DNA of 64,000 nucleotides from Deinococcus sp. QL22 (GCF_023370075.1 NZ_CP097149.1:372001-436000); one strand, 5' to 3'. Shown: positions 51,027-60,189, counted from the stretch's first letter. The notes: generated by a model from the sequence alone, not told the origin. A program made the numbers and translations.

Positions 51027-52727
51027 CTAGCTGCGCGGCCCCATTTCGAATACGGCTTGCCAGGGCTTATAAATGGTGCTGACTTTGTCGCGGCGAACGC
51101 CTTTGGCATCCTTGATGGTGCGGGCAATATAGAGATTGAAGCCGTCGGCGGCCCAGTCCACTTGCTTGACCAAGCCGGGGCGCAAATTGGGGTTGGTGAC
51201 GTATTTGGCGGCTGGGTGCGCGGTACGGGCCGTAATCACGGCGGGACTCACGGTAACAGTGCGGGCGGGCTTGATACCCCAGACCTGCACTTCCAGCATT
51301 GACTTGGCATTGTTGTTGATGGTCTTGATCAGGAGCGGCCCACCCGTGTCGTTCTTCATCTTCAGGTCGAGGCCCGGATCGTAGACGGCGGCTTCGAAGC
51401 CCACTTGCGGTTCGTAGTAGCCCACGCGGTAGGAATGCTGATTGCGCTCTACCACAGGCAACCCGGCCTGATACAGCGCCCGGAATGCGGTGGTGCTGAC
51501 CTGACACACGCCCCCACCGAGGCCGTCTACGGTGCGGCCCCCGCTGATGATCAGGCCACCCACGAAGCCGTTGTTAGAGGTAATGCTGCCCAAGGAATTC
51601 AGGAAACTGAAGTCTTCTCCGGCGGGAACGACCGTGCCGTTGATTTTGGCGGCGGCGTTGGCAACATTGGTGCGGCGGGCGGCGCTGGAGTTGTAGTAAG
51701 TGCTGCGCCCGGTGGTGATCAGTTGCAGTTTGGCAGCGTCGGGCAACTCGGCCAGCGTCAGCGTGGGCAGGCTGACCTTGCCGGGCAGCACCACATTTTT
51801 GACGGCGGCGTCGGTAATGGCTTTGCGGAAGGCTGCGAGCGCCAACTTGGGTTCAGCCACTTTGCCCGGCTGTTCTTTCACGCGCACCAATTTGCTGCCC
51901 TGAAGCGCGTAGCGGGCATTTTGGGCCGGCTGATTCACTTCACCCATCAGGCGTTTAAAAACTAAGTTGATGGTGGCGTCGTCGAGCACAATGCCCGTTT
52001 CACGCACCCAGTACAGGTTGGCGACCTGCAGGCCGGTCAGGGCCGCTTTGCGCGGCGTGCCCTGAAGCTGCACGGTCAGAGGACGAATCAGCGCGTTGCC
52101 CTGCGCCACGTAGCCCTGCAACTGGTCGGCGGTGTATCTGGCCTTCCATTCGGTCACGGGAATACTGAGGGCTGTAAGGGTGGGAGCGGCCACATACGCG
52201 GCTACAGCAGCCTTCACGTCGACTTTGCGCCCCGGCGCGTCGGCGGTCACGGTGTAGTTTTTGGTCGCCTTGTCAAACAAAATGGTGGCGTTTTTGGGCT
52301 GGGCATTCAGGCTGGCCGTCAGGGTATTCAGGCCCGCTTTGGCCTGTGCCGCGTCTACGCCCGCAATCAGCGGGAAATCTTGCACCGGAGCCTGACCCAG
52401 TGCGGCCTGCACCCGTTCCAGCACGCCGCGTTCACGGGTGGCACGTTCGGCGGCGGCGATACTGGTTTGGGCATCGGCCCGCCAACCGAGGGTCTCGGCC
52501 CCCACCGTCCAACTTTGGCTGCCCGCCATGACCGTGACTTGCGGGGCTGTGACCGCCCGCGTTCCCAGGGCCTCCAGCGCCTGCTGAGACGTCATTCCGC
52601 CTACATCTACACCCGCAACCCGCAATCCTGCCGCGAGCGTTCCGTTGCTTTGTGTCGCCACGCCCATAGCCAGCGCTCCACCTAAGAGCGCTGCCGCCGA
52701 AACCCCAATCACCCAGACCTTCATCAC
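51027..52727 (-). CDS. VanW-domain protein with peptidoglycan-binding-like repeats
   Basis: 566 aa, anchored by a single N-terminal hydrophobic segment (VWVIGVSAAALLGGALAMG). Residues ~35-310 contain two repeats of the type seen before VanW domains (VAGVDVGGMTSQQALEAL). The VanW domain lies at ~340-480 (TGRSTYYNSSAARRTNVANAA, GGRTVDGLGGGVCQVSTT, YDPGLDLKMKN). Found in cell-wall contexts but of unproven function; it does not itself imply vancomycin resistance. Minus-strand TACAAT lies 5-8 nt before the GTG-ATG start, a leaderless arrangement. Confidence 0.85.
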   Translation of the reverse strand: MMKVWVIGVSAAALLGGALAMGVATQSNGTLAAGLRVAGVDVGGMTSQQALEALGTRAVTAPQVTVMAGSQSWTVGAETLGWRADAQTSIAAAERATRERGVLERVQAALGQAPVQDFPLIAGVDAAQAKAGLNTLTASLNAQPKNATILFDKATKNYTVTADAPGRKVDVKAAVAAYVAAPTLTALSIPVTEWKARYTADQLQGYVAQGNALIRPLTVQLQGTPRKAALTGLQVANLYWVRETGIVLDDATINLVFKRLMGEVNQPAQNARYALQGSKLVRVKEQPGKVAEPKLALAAFRKAITDAAVKNVVLPGKVSLPTLTLAELPDAAKLQLITTGRSTYYNSSAARRTNVANAAAKINGTVVPAGEDFSFLNSLGSITSNNGFVGGLIISGGRTVDGLGGGVCQVSTTAFRALYQAGLPVVERNQHSYRVGYYEPQVGFEAAVYDPGLDLKMKNDTGGPLLIKTINNNAKSMLEVQVWGIKPARTVTVSPAVITARTAHPAAKYVTNPNLRPGLVKQVDWAADGFNLYIARTIKDAKGVRRDKVSTIYKPWQAVFEMGPRS

Positions 52728-52855
52728 GTTCTATTGTAAGGAAGTTCACGACGAAAAGAATGATAAATCCGCACAGTGTACCCCCATAAGGAAAGGTAAA
52801 AAGGCGCACCCAGACGTGTCAGAAAGCTGTCAGATTGACGAAAACCATTCAGTTG

Positions 52856-52867
52856 TACACTGATTCA
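52856..52867 (+). promoter_or_regulatory. Leaderless promoter -10 of ACT-domain gene
   Basis: TACACT (52856-52861), 6 nt, then GTG at 52868; TTGACG at 52835 would be a -35 with a short 15-nt spacer. Confidence 0.6.
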
Positions 52868-53284
52868 GTGACCGACTTAACATCAGAATCTCCCACACTG
52901 GCACTGTCTTTACTGACTGGACAGTATGTGGTGGCGCAGCTTACCGCGTCCTCGCCCGTTCCGGCTTGGGCGGTGGCTGGAACCTTATGGGCCATCGTGG
53001 GTGCGCCGAATGAAGTGAGCGTGGTCACGGCAGAGGAGAACCTACCGTCGCCACTCCCGCACGGCCTGAAGCTGGAAACAGGTTGGGCAGCGCTGCGGCT
53101 CCACGGCCCCTTCCCCTTTCACCTGACCGGCATTTTGGCAGCGGTGCTGAATCCACTGAAAGAGGCTGGAGTGGGCATTTTCGCCCTCTCCACCTTTGAT
53201 ACCGATTACGTACTGGTCAAGGCCGAGCAGGTGGCGCAGGCGCGGGCGGCACTGGAACAGGCGGGGCATAGCTTCAAAGACTGA
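52868..53284 (+). CDS. ACT-domain protein
   Basis: 138-aa protein with tandem ACT-like folds (~residues 50-138; GWAALRLHGPFPFHLTGILAAVLNPLKEAGVGIFALSTFDTDYVLVKAEQV). This matches the CASTOR/DUF2241-like ACT family that binds amino acids. The GTG at 52868 is chosen because it stands 6 nt after a -10 box; the TTG at 52835 that opens the frame is part of the promoter. Ligand unknown. Confidence 0.78.
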   Translation: MTDLTSESPTLALSLLTGQYVVAQLTASSPVPAWAVAGTLWAIVGAPNEVSVVTAEENLPSPLPHGLKLETGWAALRLHGPFPFHLTGILAAVLNPLKEAGVGIFALSTFDTDYVLVKAEQVAQARAALEQAGHSFKD

Positions 53285-53382
53285 GCTGAGAAATCCGGGG
53301 TTTTCTGGACTCTGTACCGCCGCCTGACCCTCCCCTGACCACCCCCTTAAAGTCGGCTGACAGAGGGAGCGCAGGCTTGGGC

Positions 53383-53730
53383 ATGACTCATTTCGCGCCT
53401 CGATCTCCTGCTGTGCCGCTCCGCCATTCGTCCAAGCGGGTGCTGTTTGCCGATGCCTCCGAAGCCTTTTTGAAGGTGGCCCCGCTGCATAGTCTGGTAG
53501 ACCGGGCCAGGCGCGGGGCCATGTTGGACGCCTTTGAAGGCTTTTTGGGCGCAGGCCTGAGCCAGAGTGTGCCGCTGCTGGCCTACACACGCCTGACGGG
53601 AGAGGCATGGCTGCGAGCATTGGCCGACGCCGAACGTGCCGAAGCTGCCGTTTTGCTCGCCGATTTCCGGGCGTATCTGCGCGATTGGGGTTGGCTGGAC
53701 AGCGCCCGCCCGGTGAATCTGCCGGACTGA
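53383..53730 (+). CDS. Hypothetical 115-aa protein
   Basis: Alpha-helical, Ala/Leu/Arg-rich soluble protein (VLFADASEAFLKVAPLHSLV, LADAERAEAAVLLADFRAYL). No signal peptide or known motif. ATG at 53383 is taken in preference to TTG at 53377; a GGGAG lies 15 nt upstream. Likely a genus-level hypothetical gene. Confidence 0.6.
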   Translation: MTHFAPRSPAVPLRHSSKRVLFADASEAFLKVAPLHSLVDRARRGAMLDAFEGFLGAGLSQSVPLLAYTRLTGEAWLRALADAERAEAAVLLADFRAYLRDWGWLDSARPVNLPD

Positions 53731-53804
53731 ATGAGAAAGTAAGCCCCCGCTTCTTCTCAAGCATGGGCTACTTTTGGTCTTGAGAGTGGCTCCTGTCCCC
53801 TCCT

Positions 53805-54908
53805 TCAACGCGCCTTCAGATCCGTCCAGATTCGGTCATACAGCCGCGTGGTATTGCCTGCTTTGAGTTCGTTGATAAATTCCACTTTGCCACTTTTCAG
53901 GTCGGCCTGTGAAGGGTTGAAGGCCTTCTGAGAGCGAAGGAATGGATCGAGCAGGGGCGCGGCGGCAGTGTTGGGGTTGCCGTAATAGGTGTAGTTGCTG
54001 ATGGCCGCGCTGACTTCGCCTTCCAGCACGAAGTTGACAAACTTGCGGGCCAGCGCGGGATTCGGGCTTCCGCGCAAGAGCACCAGCGTATCGGTGCTGA
54101 TGGTGGTGCCCTCAGTGGGCAAATACACCTTGAGGTTGGGGTCTTCGGCAACCCCTTGCAACAGGTCGCCCACGTAAATTTGGCCCAAGTCCAGCGTTCC
54201 GGCCAGCAACTTGTTCCGCACTTCGGGGCCGCCACTGAACGACTCGAACCCGCGCTTGGATACCGTGCGGCGCAGCAAATCGCGGGCTTCTCGGAGCTGG
54301 GCCACATCGCTGGAATTGACCGAATAGCCCAGGTATTTCAGGGCCGCGCCGATCACTTCACGCGGGTCGTCCAGCAGGGAAAAGCGCACGGTGTCGGTGT
54401 CGCCAAAAATCAGCTTCCAGCTTTCGGAGGAGGGTGTGAAGCGCCCCGAATTGTAGGCCAGCCCGGTGGCCGCGTACTGGTAGGGCACGGTGTAAACGTT
54501 GCCGGGGTCGAAATTGGGGTTCAGAAAGCCTGCGCCGATATTGCCGAAATTGGAGAGTTTCTGGGCTTCCAGCGGTTGCAACAGCCTGGCCCGCGCCATG
54601 ACCTGAATAAAGTAGTTGCTGGGCGTGGCGAGGTCGTAACTGGCCCCGCCGCCCTGCAATTTGGCGAGCATATATTCATTGCTCTCGAAGGTATCCAGAA
54701 TCACGCGGGCGTCTTCCTGTTTTTCAAACTGCTTCACCACGTCTGGGTCGATGTAATCCGACCACATGATGATTCTCAGCACGCGCCCGCCATTGCGCTC
54801 TACGGGCGCGGGCGTGGTAGCCCCCTGCCCCTCGGCGGCAGTGTCGGTGCGTTCTATGCGGTGGCAGGCGGTCAGGCCAAGCAGCGCCAGAATCAACAGG
54901 CGTTTCAC
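53805..54908 (-). CDS. potD: Spermidine/putrescine ABC transporter, substrate-binding lipoprotein
   Basis: Captures polyamine outside the membrane. Lipoprotein signal MKRLLILALLGLTAC. The mature domain starts LRIIMWSDYIDPDVVKQFEKQ, the typical PotD/PotF opening. ATPSNYFIQVMAR and PYQYAATGLAYN follow the family pattern. 367 aa. GTG start after GGAGGA overlaps the potC stop by 4 bp (GTGA). Spermidine versus putrescine preference not assigned. Confidence 0.9.
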   Translation of the reverse strand: MKRLLILALLGLTACHRIERTDTAAEGQGATTPAPVERNGGRVLRIIMWSDYIDPDVVKQFEKQEDARVILDTFESNEYMLAKLQGGGASYDLATPSNYFIQVMARARLLQPLEAQKLSNFGNIGAGFLNPNFDPGNVYTVPYQYAATGLAYNSGRFTPSSESWKLIFGDTDTVRFSLLDDPREVIGAALKYLGYSVNSSDVAQLREARDLLRRTVSKRGFESFSGGPEVRNKLLAGTLDLGQIYVGDLLQGVAEDPNLKVYLPTEGTTISTDTLVLLRGSPNPALARKFVNFVLEGEVSAAISNYTYYGNPNTAAAPLLDPFLRSQKAFNPSQADLKSGKVEFINELKAGNTTRLYDRIWTDLKAR

Positions 54909-55726
54909 GAGTCTCCTCCCCGGCCTGCACGCGGTCGCATGATGGCATTGGCCGCAACAATCGCCACCACCGTAAACAGCACCAGCAACGTACTCAACGC
55001 ATTGATATCAGGTGTCACGCCCTTTTTGACACTGGTGTAGATCAGCACAGGCAGGGTGCGGAAGCCCGACCCGCTGGTAAAATACGTGACCACGAAATCG
55101 TCGAGGCTGAGGGTAAAGGCCAAGAGTGCCCCTGCCAGCACGCCGGGCAGGGCCAGCGGCAAAATCACGCGCAGGAAGGACTGCACCGAACTTGCACCCA
55201 GATCGCGGGCGGCTTCTTCCAGCGAGCGGTCGTAGCCTGCCAAGCGCGAGCGCACGGTCAGAGCTACATAGCTGATCTGAAAGGTGACGTGGGCGAACAT
55301 GACCGTCCAGAAGCCGTTTTCGAACGTCCAGCCGGTGAGTTCCAGGCCGCCGCGCACCAACGAATAGAACATCAGCAGCGACACGCCCATGACCACATCG
55401 GGAATGACGATGGGCGTGACCAGCAGGAACGTGAGCGGCAGCCGGAAGCGGGTGGAATAGCGCCACAGCCCCAGCCCGACCAGCGTGCCCAATACCGTGC
55501 TGATGAGCGTGCTGGACAGCGCCACGAGCAGCGTATTGGTCAGCGCCTCGCGCACATCTTCGCGGGCCAGCAACACGCCGTACCACTTGGTCGTAAAGCC
55601 CGCCCAGGTCGCGCCGAATTTGGAATCGTTGAAGGAAAAGATGATCAGGACAAGGATGGGCAGGTAAAGGAAGCCGTAGACCAGCCACGCCCACGCGGAA
55701 AGCGCAGGGTGGGTACGGCGGATCAT
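54905..55726 (-). CDS. potC: Polyamine ABC transporter permease PotC
   Basis: Inner-membrane permease of 273 aa with six hydrophobic segments. The cytoplasmic EAA loop is LEEAARDLGASSVQSFLRVILPLALPGV, the ATPase-docking motif (E-A-A-x3-G-x9-I-x-L-P). Third gene of potABCD. No ribosome binding site is visible; an intergenic repeat separates it from potB. Confidence 0.92.
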   Translation of the reverse strand: MIRRTHPALSAWAWLVYGFLYLPILVLIIFSFNDSKFGATWAGFTTKWYGVLLAREDVREALTNTLLVALSSTLISTVLGTLVGLGLWRYSTRFRLPLTFLLVTPIVIPDVVMGVSLLMFYSLVRGGLELTGWTFENGFWTVMFAHVTFQISYVALTVRSRLAGYDRSLEEAARDLGASSVQSFLRVILPLALPGVLAGALLAFTLSLDDFVVTYFTSGSGFRTLPVLIYTSVKKGVTPDINALSTLLVLFTVVAIVAANAIMRPRAGRGGDS

Positions 55727-55754
55727 AGGTGGCCGCCTTGGTGTGCGGGGGCGC

Positions 55755-55836
55755 GGTCTAAGGGTTGAGGGTCCAAGAGTCCAAGGTGCTGGGCCGCTGG
55801 GGTTCTTAGTCCCTCAGACCCTTTGACCCTTAGACA
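55755..55836. repeat. Intergenic repeat between potB and potC
   Basis: GGTCTAAGGGTTGAGGG ... CTTAGTCCCTCAGACCC ... CCCTTAGAC. Centre GGTGCTGGG..GCTGGGGTT is shared almost exactly with the copy at 56726-56805. The arms fold into a hairpin. Confidence 0.65.
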
Positions 55837-55865
55837 AAGACCGCCAACGCCACCATCACGCCAAC

Positions 55866-56693
55866 TCATATCAACTCCTCCAAACCCTTCTGCCCTGCTG
55901 ACCGTGCATACAGCCACAGGCCCACCAACACCGCGCCCATCAGCAGAAAACTGAGGGCCGAGCCGTAGGGCCAGTCTCCGGCCTGCCCGAACTGGTTTTG
56001 CACGAGGTTGCCGATCAGGGCCGTTTTTGCGCCGCCCAGAATGTCGCTGACCACGAAGGTGCCGAGGGCCGGAATAAAGGTGAGCAGGATTCCCGCGATG
56101 AGTCCGGGTAAAGTTTGTGGAAATACGGCGGCCATAAACGCCTTCACGGGCGACGCACCGAGGTCTTGGGCGGCTTCCAGCAAGCGCCAGTCTACCTTTT
56201 CCACGCTGGAATACACGGGCAGTACGAAGAAGGGCAAGAAGGCGTAGACCATGCCCAAAAAAGTAGCGGTGAGACTGGGAACCAAGTCGAAGGGGCGCAG
56301 GATCAGAATCCAGGCATATACACGGATCAGGAAGTTTGTCCAGAACGGGATAATCAGCAGCAGCAGCAAAAAGCTTTTGCGCCGTGCGGGTTGGCGGGCA
56401 ATGTAGAAGGCCAGCGGGTAGCCCATCAGGATGCAGAGCAGCGTGGAGAATCCGGCGATCAGGACACTGCGCCCCAGCACGCGCAGGTTATCTGGCACCC
56501 ATTCGCGGAACAGGGCGTCGTAGCCGAACACGCGGCCCCAGCTTTCCAGCGTGAGTGGGCCGCCCACCTGCGCCAGATCGGTGCGGGTCAGCAGTGAATA
56601 GCCGAACATGATGGCTATGGGCACGATCAGGAACATCGCCAGCCACAGCACACCGGGGCCGAGCGTGGCAAAAAAGCGCCTGAGCGTCAGCAT
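55866..56693 (-). CDS. potB: Polyamine ABC transporter permease PotB
   Basis: 275-aa inner-membrane permease with six hydrophobic segments and EAA loop LLEAAQDLGASPVKAFMAAVFPQTLPG. The first periplasmic region is longer than in PotC. Second gene of the operon, 145 bp after potA, with a repeat element in the gap. Confidence 0.92.
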   Translation of the reverse strand: MLTLRRFFATLGPGVLWLAMFLIVPIAIMFGYSLLTRTDLAQVGGPLTLESWGRVFGYDALFREWVPDNLRVLGRSVLIAGFSTLLCILMGYPLAFYIARQPARRKSFLLLLLIIPFWTNFLIRVYAWILILRPFDLVPSLTATFLGMVYAFLPFFVLPVYSSVEKVDWRLLEAAQDLGASPVKAFMAAVFPQTLPGLIAGILLTFIPALGTFVVSDILGGAKTALIGNLVQNQFGQAGDWPYGSALSFLLMGAVLVGLWLYARSAGQKGLEELI

Positions 56694-56725
56694 TGGGGGG
56701 AACCGTCAGCGTGTGAGGGGGAGTT

Positions 56726-56805
56726 GTCTGAGGGTCGAGGGTCTAAGGGTCTAAGGTGCTGGGGAGCTGGGGTTCTTAGTCCCTTAGACCCTTTGACCCT
56801 TTGAC
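56726..56805. repeat. Intergenic repeat between potA and potB
   Basis: GGGTCTAAGGGTCTAAG and CTTAGTCCCTTAGACCC form a 17-bp inverted repeat with one mismatch, around an 18-nt G-rich loop, followed by CTTTGACCC units. Best-formed copy of the family. Confidence 0.7.
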
Positions 56806-56838
56806 CAGCACCAGTAACGTCAGCCAAATCCGGCCCCA

Positions 56839-57906
56839 TCAGCCTTCCTCCAGAATCACGAGGCTGGCGGGCGGCAGATACAGCGCCACTTCTTCCTCAT
56901 AGTCAAAATCCTCATCGGCCCCGATATCCGAGTTCAGTTGGAAGGCCACAAGGCGCTGACCATTGGCTTCCAGCAAATACTGGTTTTCGGCCCCGGTGTA
57001 CACGATGTCGTCCACGCGGGCGCGAACCTCGTTGCCTTCGGTTTCGTCGTCGCGCTCCATCCGCAGCTTTTCGGGGCGAATAGACAGCATGACTTCGCGG
57101 CCCACGCTCAGGTTCGCGCCGTACACGGTTCGCAGCAGGCCGTGTTCGGTCAGGACGACTGCGCCGCTGGGCGTCACTTCCTGCACCTTGCCGGGAATCA
57201 GATTGCTCTGGCCCAGAAAGTTGGCCACAAATGCCGTGCGGGGGCGCTCGTACAGGTCTTCCGCCTTGCCGAGTTGCTCCACGCGGCCCCGGTTCATCAC
57301 CGCGATCCGGTCACTCATCACCAGCGCTTCTTCCTGATCGTGCGTGACGAACACAAAGGTCATGCCCAGCGTTTCTTGCAAGTTGGAGAGTTCCACCTGC
57401 AATTCCTTTCGCAGCTTCAAATCGAGGGCCGAGAGCGGTTCATCGAGCAGCAGGACTTCCGGCTCATTGACGATGGCGCGGGCCAGGGCCACCCGCTGCC
57501 GCTGGCCACCCGACAGGTTATCGGGCTTGCGCGTACCGAAATCTCCGATCCGCACGGTTTCCATGGCCCGGCCCACCCGGTCACGCAGGGCTGCGCCGCC
57601 GATGCCTTTTTGCCGCAGCCCAAACGCCACATTGTCGTAGACGCTGAGGTGCGGGAAGAGCGCGTAACTTTGGAACACAGTGTTGACCGGGCGAAGATTC
57701 GGCGGCACACCCGTCATATCGCGCCCACCGATCAGGACGGCGCCCGCGTCAGGTTGCTCGAAGCCCGCCAGAATTCGCAGCAGGGTCGTTTTGCCGCAGC
57801 CGCTCGGCCCCAGCAGACTAAAAAACTCGCCCTTACGAATATCGAGGTCGATGTCGTCCAGTACCCGCGTGTCTGCGCCCTGCGCGTTGCGGAAGCTTTT
57901 GAACAC
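56839..57906 (-). CDS. potA: Polyamine ABC transporter ATPase PotA
   Basis: ATPase driving polyamine import. Walker A LLGPSGCGKTTLL, Q-loop FQSYALFPH, signature NLSGGQRQRVALARAI, Walker B LLLDEPLSALD, H-loop FVTHDQ, and a C-terminal TOBE domain (MLSIRPEKLRM). GTG at 57906 is the first start codon in frame but lies within a conserved-looking strand (AAVSVVDVFKSF). The frame is open ~45 codons further upstream (TFKGRRTRELSADAAVS) without a start codon. The likely promoter and ATGs (58052, 58037) are in another frame, so the true N-terminus is unresolved. Confidence 0.9.
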   Translation of the reverse strand: MFKSFRNAQGADTRVLDDIDLDIRKGEFFSLLGPSGCGKTTLLRILAGFEQPDAGAVLIGGRDMTGVPPNLRPVNTVFQSYALFPHLSVYDNVAFGLRQKGIGGAALRDRVGRAMETVRIGDFGTRKPDNLSGGQRQRVALARAIVNEPEVLLLDEPLSALDLKLRKELQVELSNLQETLGMTFVFVTHDQEEALVMSDRIAVMNRGRVEQLGKAEDLYERPRTAFVANFLGQSNLIPGKVQEVTPSGAVVLTEHGLLRTVYGANLSVGREVMLSIRPEKLRMERDDETEGNEVRARVDDIVYTGAENQYLLEANGQRLVAFQLNSDIGADEDFDYEEEVALYLPPASLVILEEG

Positions 57907-57974
57907 GTCTACGACGCTGACCGCTGCATCAGCCGACAGTTCACGGGTGCGGCGGCCCTTGAAGGTGGGGGCGG

Positions 57975-58052
57975 TTATGGGCGTGCCCTCAGTGCGCAGC
58001 AGCGGGGCTGCCTGAGGAGCTGCGTGGAAACCTGCATAGAAATACGTCCCAT
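57975..58052 (-). other. Out-of-frame ATG ORF at potA 5' end
   Basis: Minus-strand TACAAT (58062-58067) precedes ATG 58052 by 9 nt. This opens a 25-codon frame (MGRISMQVSTQLLRQ ...) ending at 57975. It is one frame off from the potA body, which is open across the same region. Either a short upstream ORF or the original potA start separated by a one-base indel. Confidence 0.35.
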
Positions 58053-58150
58053 ACGCAGCGAATTGTAAGGCTTGGGGGGCGGGGAATGGTCAAGCCGCAG
58101 CCGAGCAGCAAGCCTGTGCCCTCCCTATCCGTGCTTCTTCCGGACTGCCC

Positions 58151-58912
58151 TTAAAGCGTCAGAATCTCGTGCCCTTTGGCCGTGACCACCAACGTATGCT
58201 CGAATTGGGCGCTGGGTTTCTTGTCGGCGGTGACGACCGTCCAGCCGTCGGGCAGCAGGCGGGTTTCGGGGCGGCCCAGATTGATCATGGGTTCGATGGT
58301 AAAGACCATGCCGGGTTGCAGTTTCAGGCCCGTGTAGCGTGCGCCGTGGTGGTAGATGGTGGGTTCTTCGTGCAGGCGTTTGCCGATGCCGTGCCCGGTG
58401 TATTCGCGCACCACGCCGTAGCCCCGGCCTTCAGCGAGGGTCTGGATGGCGTGCCCGATATCGCCAGTACGGGCATTGGGACGCACCACTTCCAGGCCAG
58501 CGGCGAGGGCTTCACGGGTGGTGTCGACCAGGCCCTGAACCTCGGCGCTCACGTTGCCCACCGTATAGGTGTAACAGGCGTCGCCGTACAAGCCGTTCAT
58601 CAGCACGCCGATATCCACGCCAATGATGTCGCCCTCTTCCAACACGCGCCCGTCGGGAATGCCGTGACAGATGACCTCGTTGACACTGGCGCAGATGGTG
58701 CCCGGGAAGGGGTTGGCTTTGGGGCCGTAGCCCAGATAAGCCGGAACCGCGCCGCCCTTGCGGATGTGTTCTTCGGCAATCCGGTCCAGCTCGGCCAGCG
58801 TCACGCCGGGCTTCACGAACGGGTCAAGCACCCGGAACGTATCGGCCACCAGCGCCCCCGCACGGCGCATGGCTTCGATTTCACGGGCAGATTTCAGGGC
58901 CACTCGACTCAT
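58151..58912 (-). CDS. map: Methionine aminopeptidase type I
   Basis: Removes the initiator Met from nascent proteins. Metal ligands are in the conserved blocks GDIIGVDIGVLMNGLYGDACYTYTVG (two Asp), TGHGIGKRLHEEPTIYH (His), MVFTIEPMINLG (Glu) and SAQFEHTLVVT (Glu). 253 aa. ATG at 58912 (MSRVALKSAREIEAM) is chosen; the longer frame reads through a repeat element. Essential housekeeping gene. Confidence 0.94.
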   Translation of the reverse strand: MSRVALKSAREIEAMRRAGALVADTFRVLDPFVKPGVTLAELDRIAEEHIRKGGAVPAYLGYGPKANPFPGTICASVNEVICHGIPDGRVLEEGDIIGVDIGVLMNGLYGDACYTYTVGNVSAEVQGLVDTTREALAAGLEVVRPNARTGDIGHAIQTLAEGRGYGVVREYTGHGIGKRLHEEPTIYHHGARYTGLKLQPGMVFTIEPMINLGRPETRLLPDGWTVVTADKKPSAQFEHTLVVTAKGHEILTL

Positions 58913-58924
58913 ACGGACTTGCTG

Positions 58925-59045
58925 CGATTCCCGACTATCCGGAAGAACACCGGAGAGTCGTCCATCTCCGCCAGCCCGTCCTTTTTGCCACTCGCTCCGC
59001 TCTGCTTCGCAGCTTTGCAAGTCGGATGCGTCTTCGACTCATCGC
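58925..59045. repeat. MITE-like inverted-repeat element in map leader
   Basis: In the direction of map, GACTTGC AAA GCTGCGA near the left end is inverted at the right end as TCGCAGC AAGTC. Both ends lie next to copies of ATGAGTCGA, the start of map. AGCTGCGAAGCAGAG is also present at about 37278. Length about 120 bp, no coding capacity. Confidence 0.45.
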
Positions 59046-59319
59046 AATTTCCTATCATAACGAATGAGGGTAGCACGCCTAAGCCGGTGCTTTAGGAACT
59101 GGTCTCACGCCAACACCGCAGCAATTTAAGACAGCCCGATCCTCACTTCTGACTGTTGAGCTATGCCTCAGAGTGACAAAATCTGTCAACTCTGCATCAG
59201 AGAGCACTGAATCTGTCGCACACGCCTGAACTCTCGTGCCGAACATGAAACATAGCCAGCCTTTCAGACATTTGTGCGATTCAAACCCACGATCAGCGGT
59301 TTCCCTGGCCCAAACGCTC
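59046..59319. other. Gene-free divergent region map / dppA
   Basis: AT-richer than average. It contains the palindrome AGAGTGACA AAATC TGTCAACTCT (59170-59193), a possible regulator-binding site. Minus-strand TATGAT near 59056 may be a map promoter. Confidence 0.4.
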
Positions 59320-59331
59320 TAGGCTCTGGGC
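59320..59331 (+). promoter_or_regulatory. Leaderless promoter -10 of dppA
   Basis: TAGGCT (59320-59325), 6 nt, then ATG at 59332. Confidence 0.6.
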
Positions 59332-60189
59332 ATGAAAGTTGTGATCAGTGTGGACATGGAAGGCGTGTGCGGCGTGGCCAGTTGGGTGCAGGTCAGCCCC
59401 CCAGAATTTGGCGGACTGGTCAACGGCACCGAATATCAGGCGGCCCGCGAACGGATGACGCGGGAAGCGGTGGCCGCCGCCGAGGGCGCTTTTGCGGGCG
59501 GGGCCACCGAAGTCCTGATCAACGACAGCCACGACACGATGCGCAATCTGCTGCCTGAACTGCTCCCCGACGTACCCGGCCTGACCTTTACCAGTGGCAA
59601 CGACAAACCGCTGAGCATGGTGCAGGGCGTACAGGAACCGGGCACGGCGGCGCTGCTGTTCGTGGGCTATCACGCCCGCGCAGGCAGCCCACGCGGCCCG
59701 CTGGCACACACCTGGAACGGCTTTATTCGGGATGTCAGAATCAATGGCCTGTCTACGGGCGAATACGGCCTGAATGCTTTGTTGGCCGGACAATACGGTG
59801 TGCCTGTGGTGTTTGCCGCCGGAGACGACGTAGCCATAGCCGAGATTCTGGCCGAATTGGGAGAACAGGTGGTCGGGGTGGCCGTCAAAGAGGGCCTGAG
59901 TACCTTTGCCGCCGTGCATCTGCATCCCGCCGAGGCCCAGCGCCGCATCCGGGCCGGAGCGGAGGCAGGCGTGCGGGCGGCAGCGCAGGCCACGCCGTAC
60001 ACCACGCGCTGGCCCGCACAGACTCAGCTCAGTTTCGATCATCAGGCCCGCGCCGATCAGTGCGAACGGGTGCCCGGCATCATGCGGGTGGACGCGGTCA
60101 CGGTGGCCTGGCAAAGCCCGGACGCCTATCACCTGTTTCAGACCTTCCGGCTGCTGGCAACGGTGGCGCAGGTGCGGCTGAACGGCTAG
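59332..60189 (+). CDS. M55 family D-aminopeptidase (DppA-like)
   Basis: Zinc peptidase that, in Bacillus DppA, removes N-terminal D-Ala from D-amino-acid peptides. ISVDMEGVCGV (Asp-x-Glu-Gly metal motif), INDSHDTMRNLL (His ligand), FVGYHARAGS (His), AHTWNG and VKEGLS blocks are all present. 285 aa. No transport genes adjoin it, unlike the dpp operon of Bacillus; a role in cell-wall peptide recycling is inference. Confidence 0.88.
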   Translation: MKVVISVDMEGVCGVASWVQVSPPEFGGLVNGTEYQAARERMTREAVAAAEGAFAGGATEVLINDSHDTMRNLLPELLPDVPGLTFTSGNDKPLSMVQGVQEPGTAALLFVGYHARAGSPRGPLAHTWNGFIRDVRINGLSTGEYGLNALLAGQYGVPVVFAAGDDVAIAEILAELGEQVVGVAVKEGLSTFAAVHLHPAEAQRRIRAGAEAGVRAAAQATPYTTRWPAQTQLSFDHQARADQCERVPGIMRVDAVTVAWQSPDAYHLFQTFRLLATVAQVRLNG

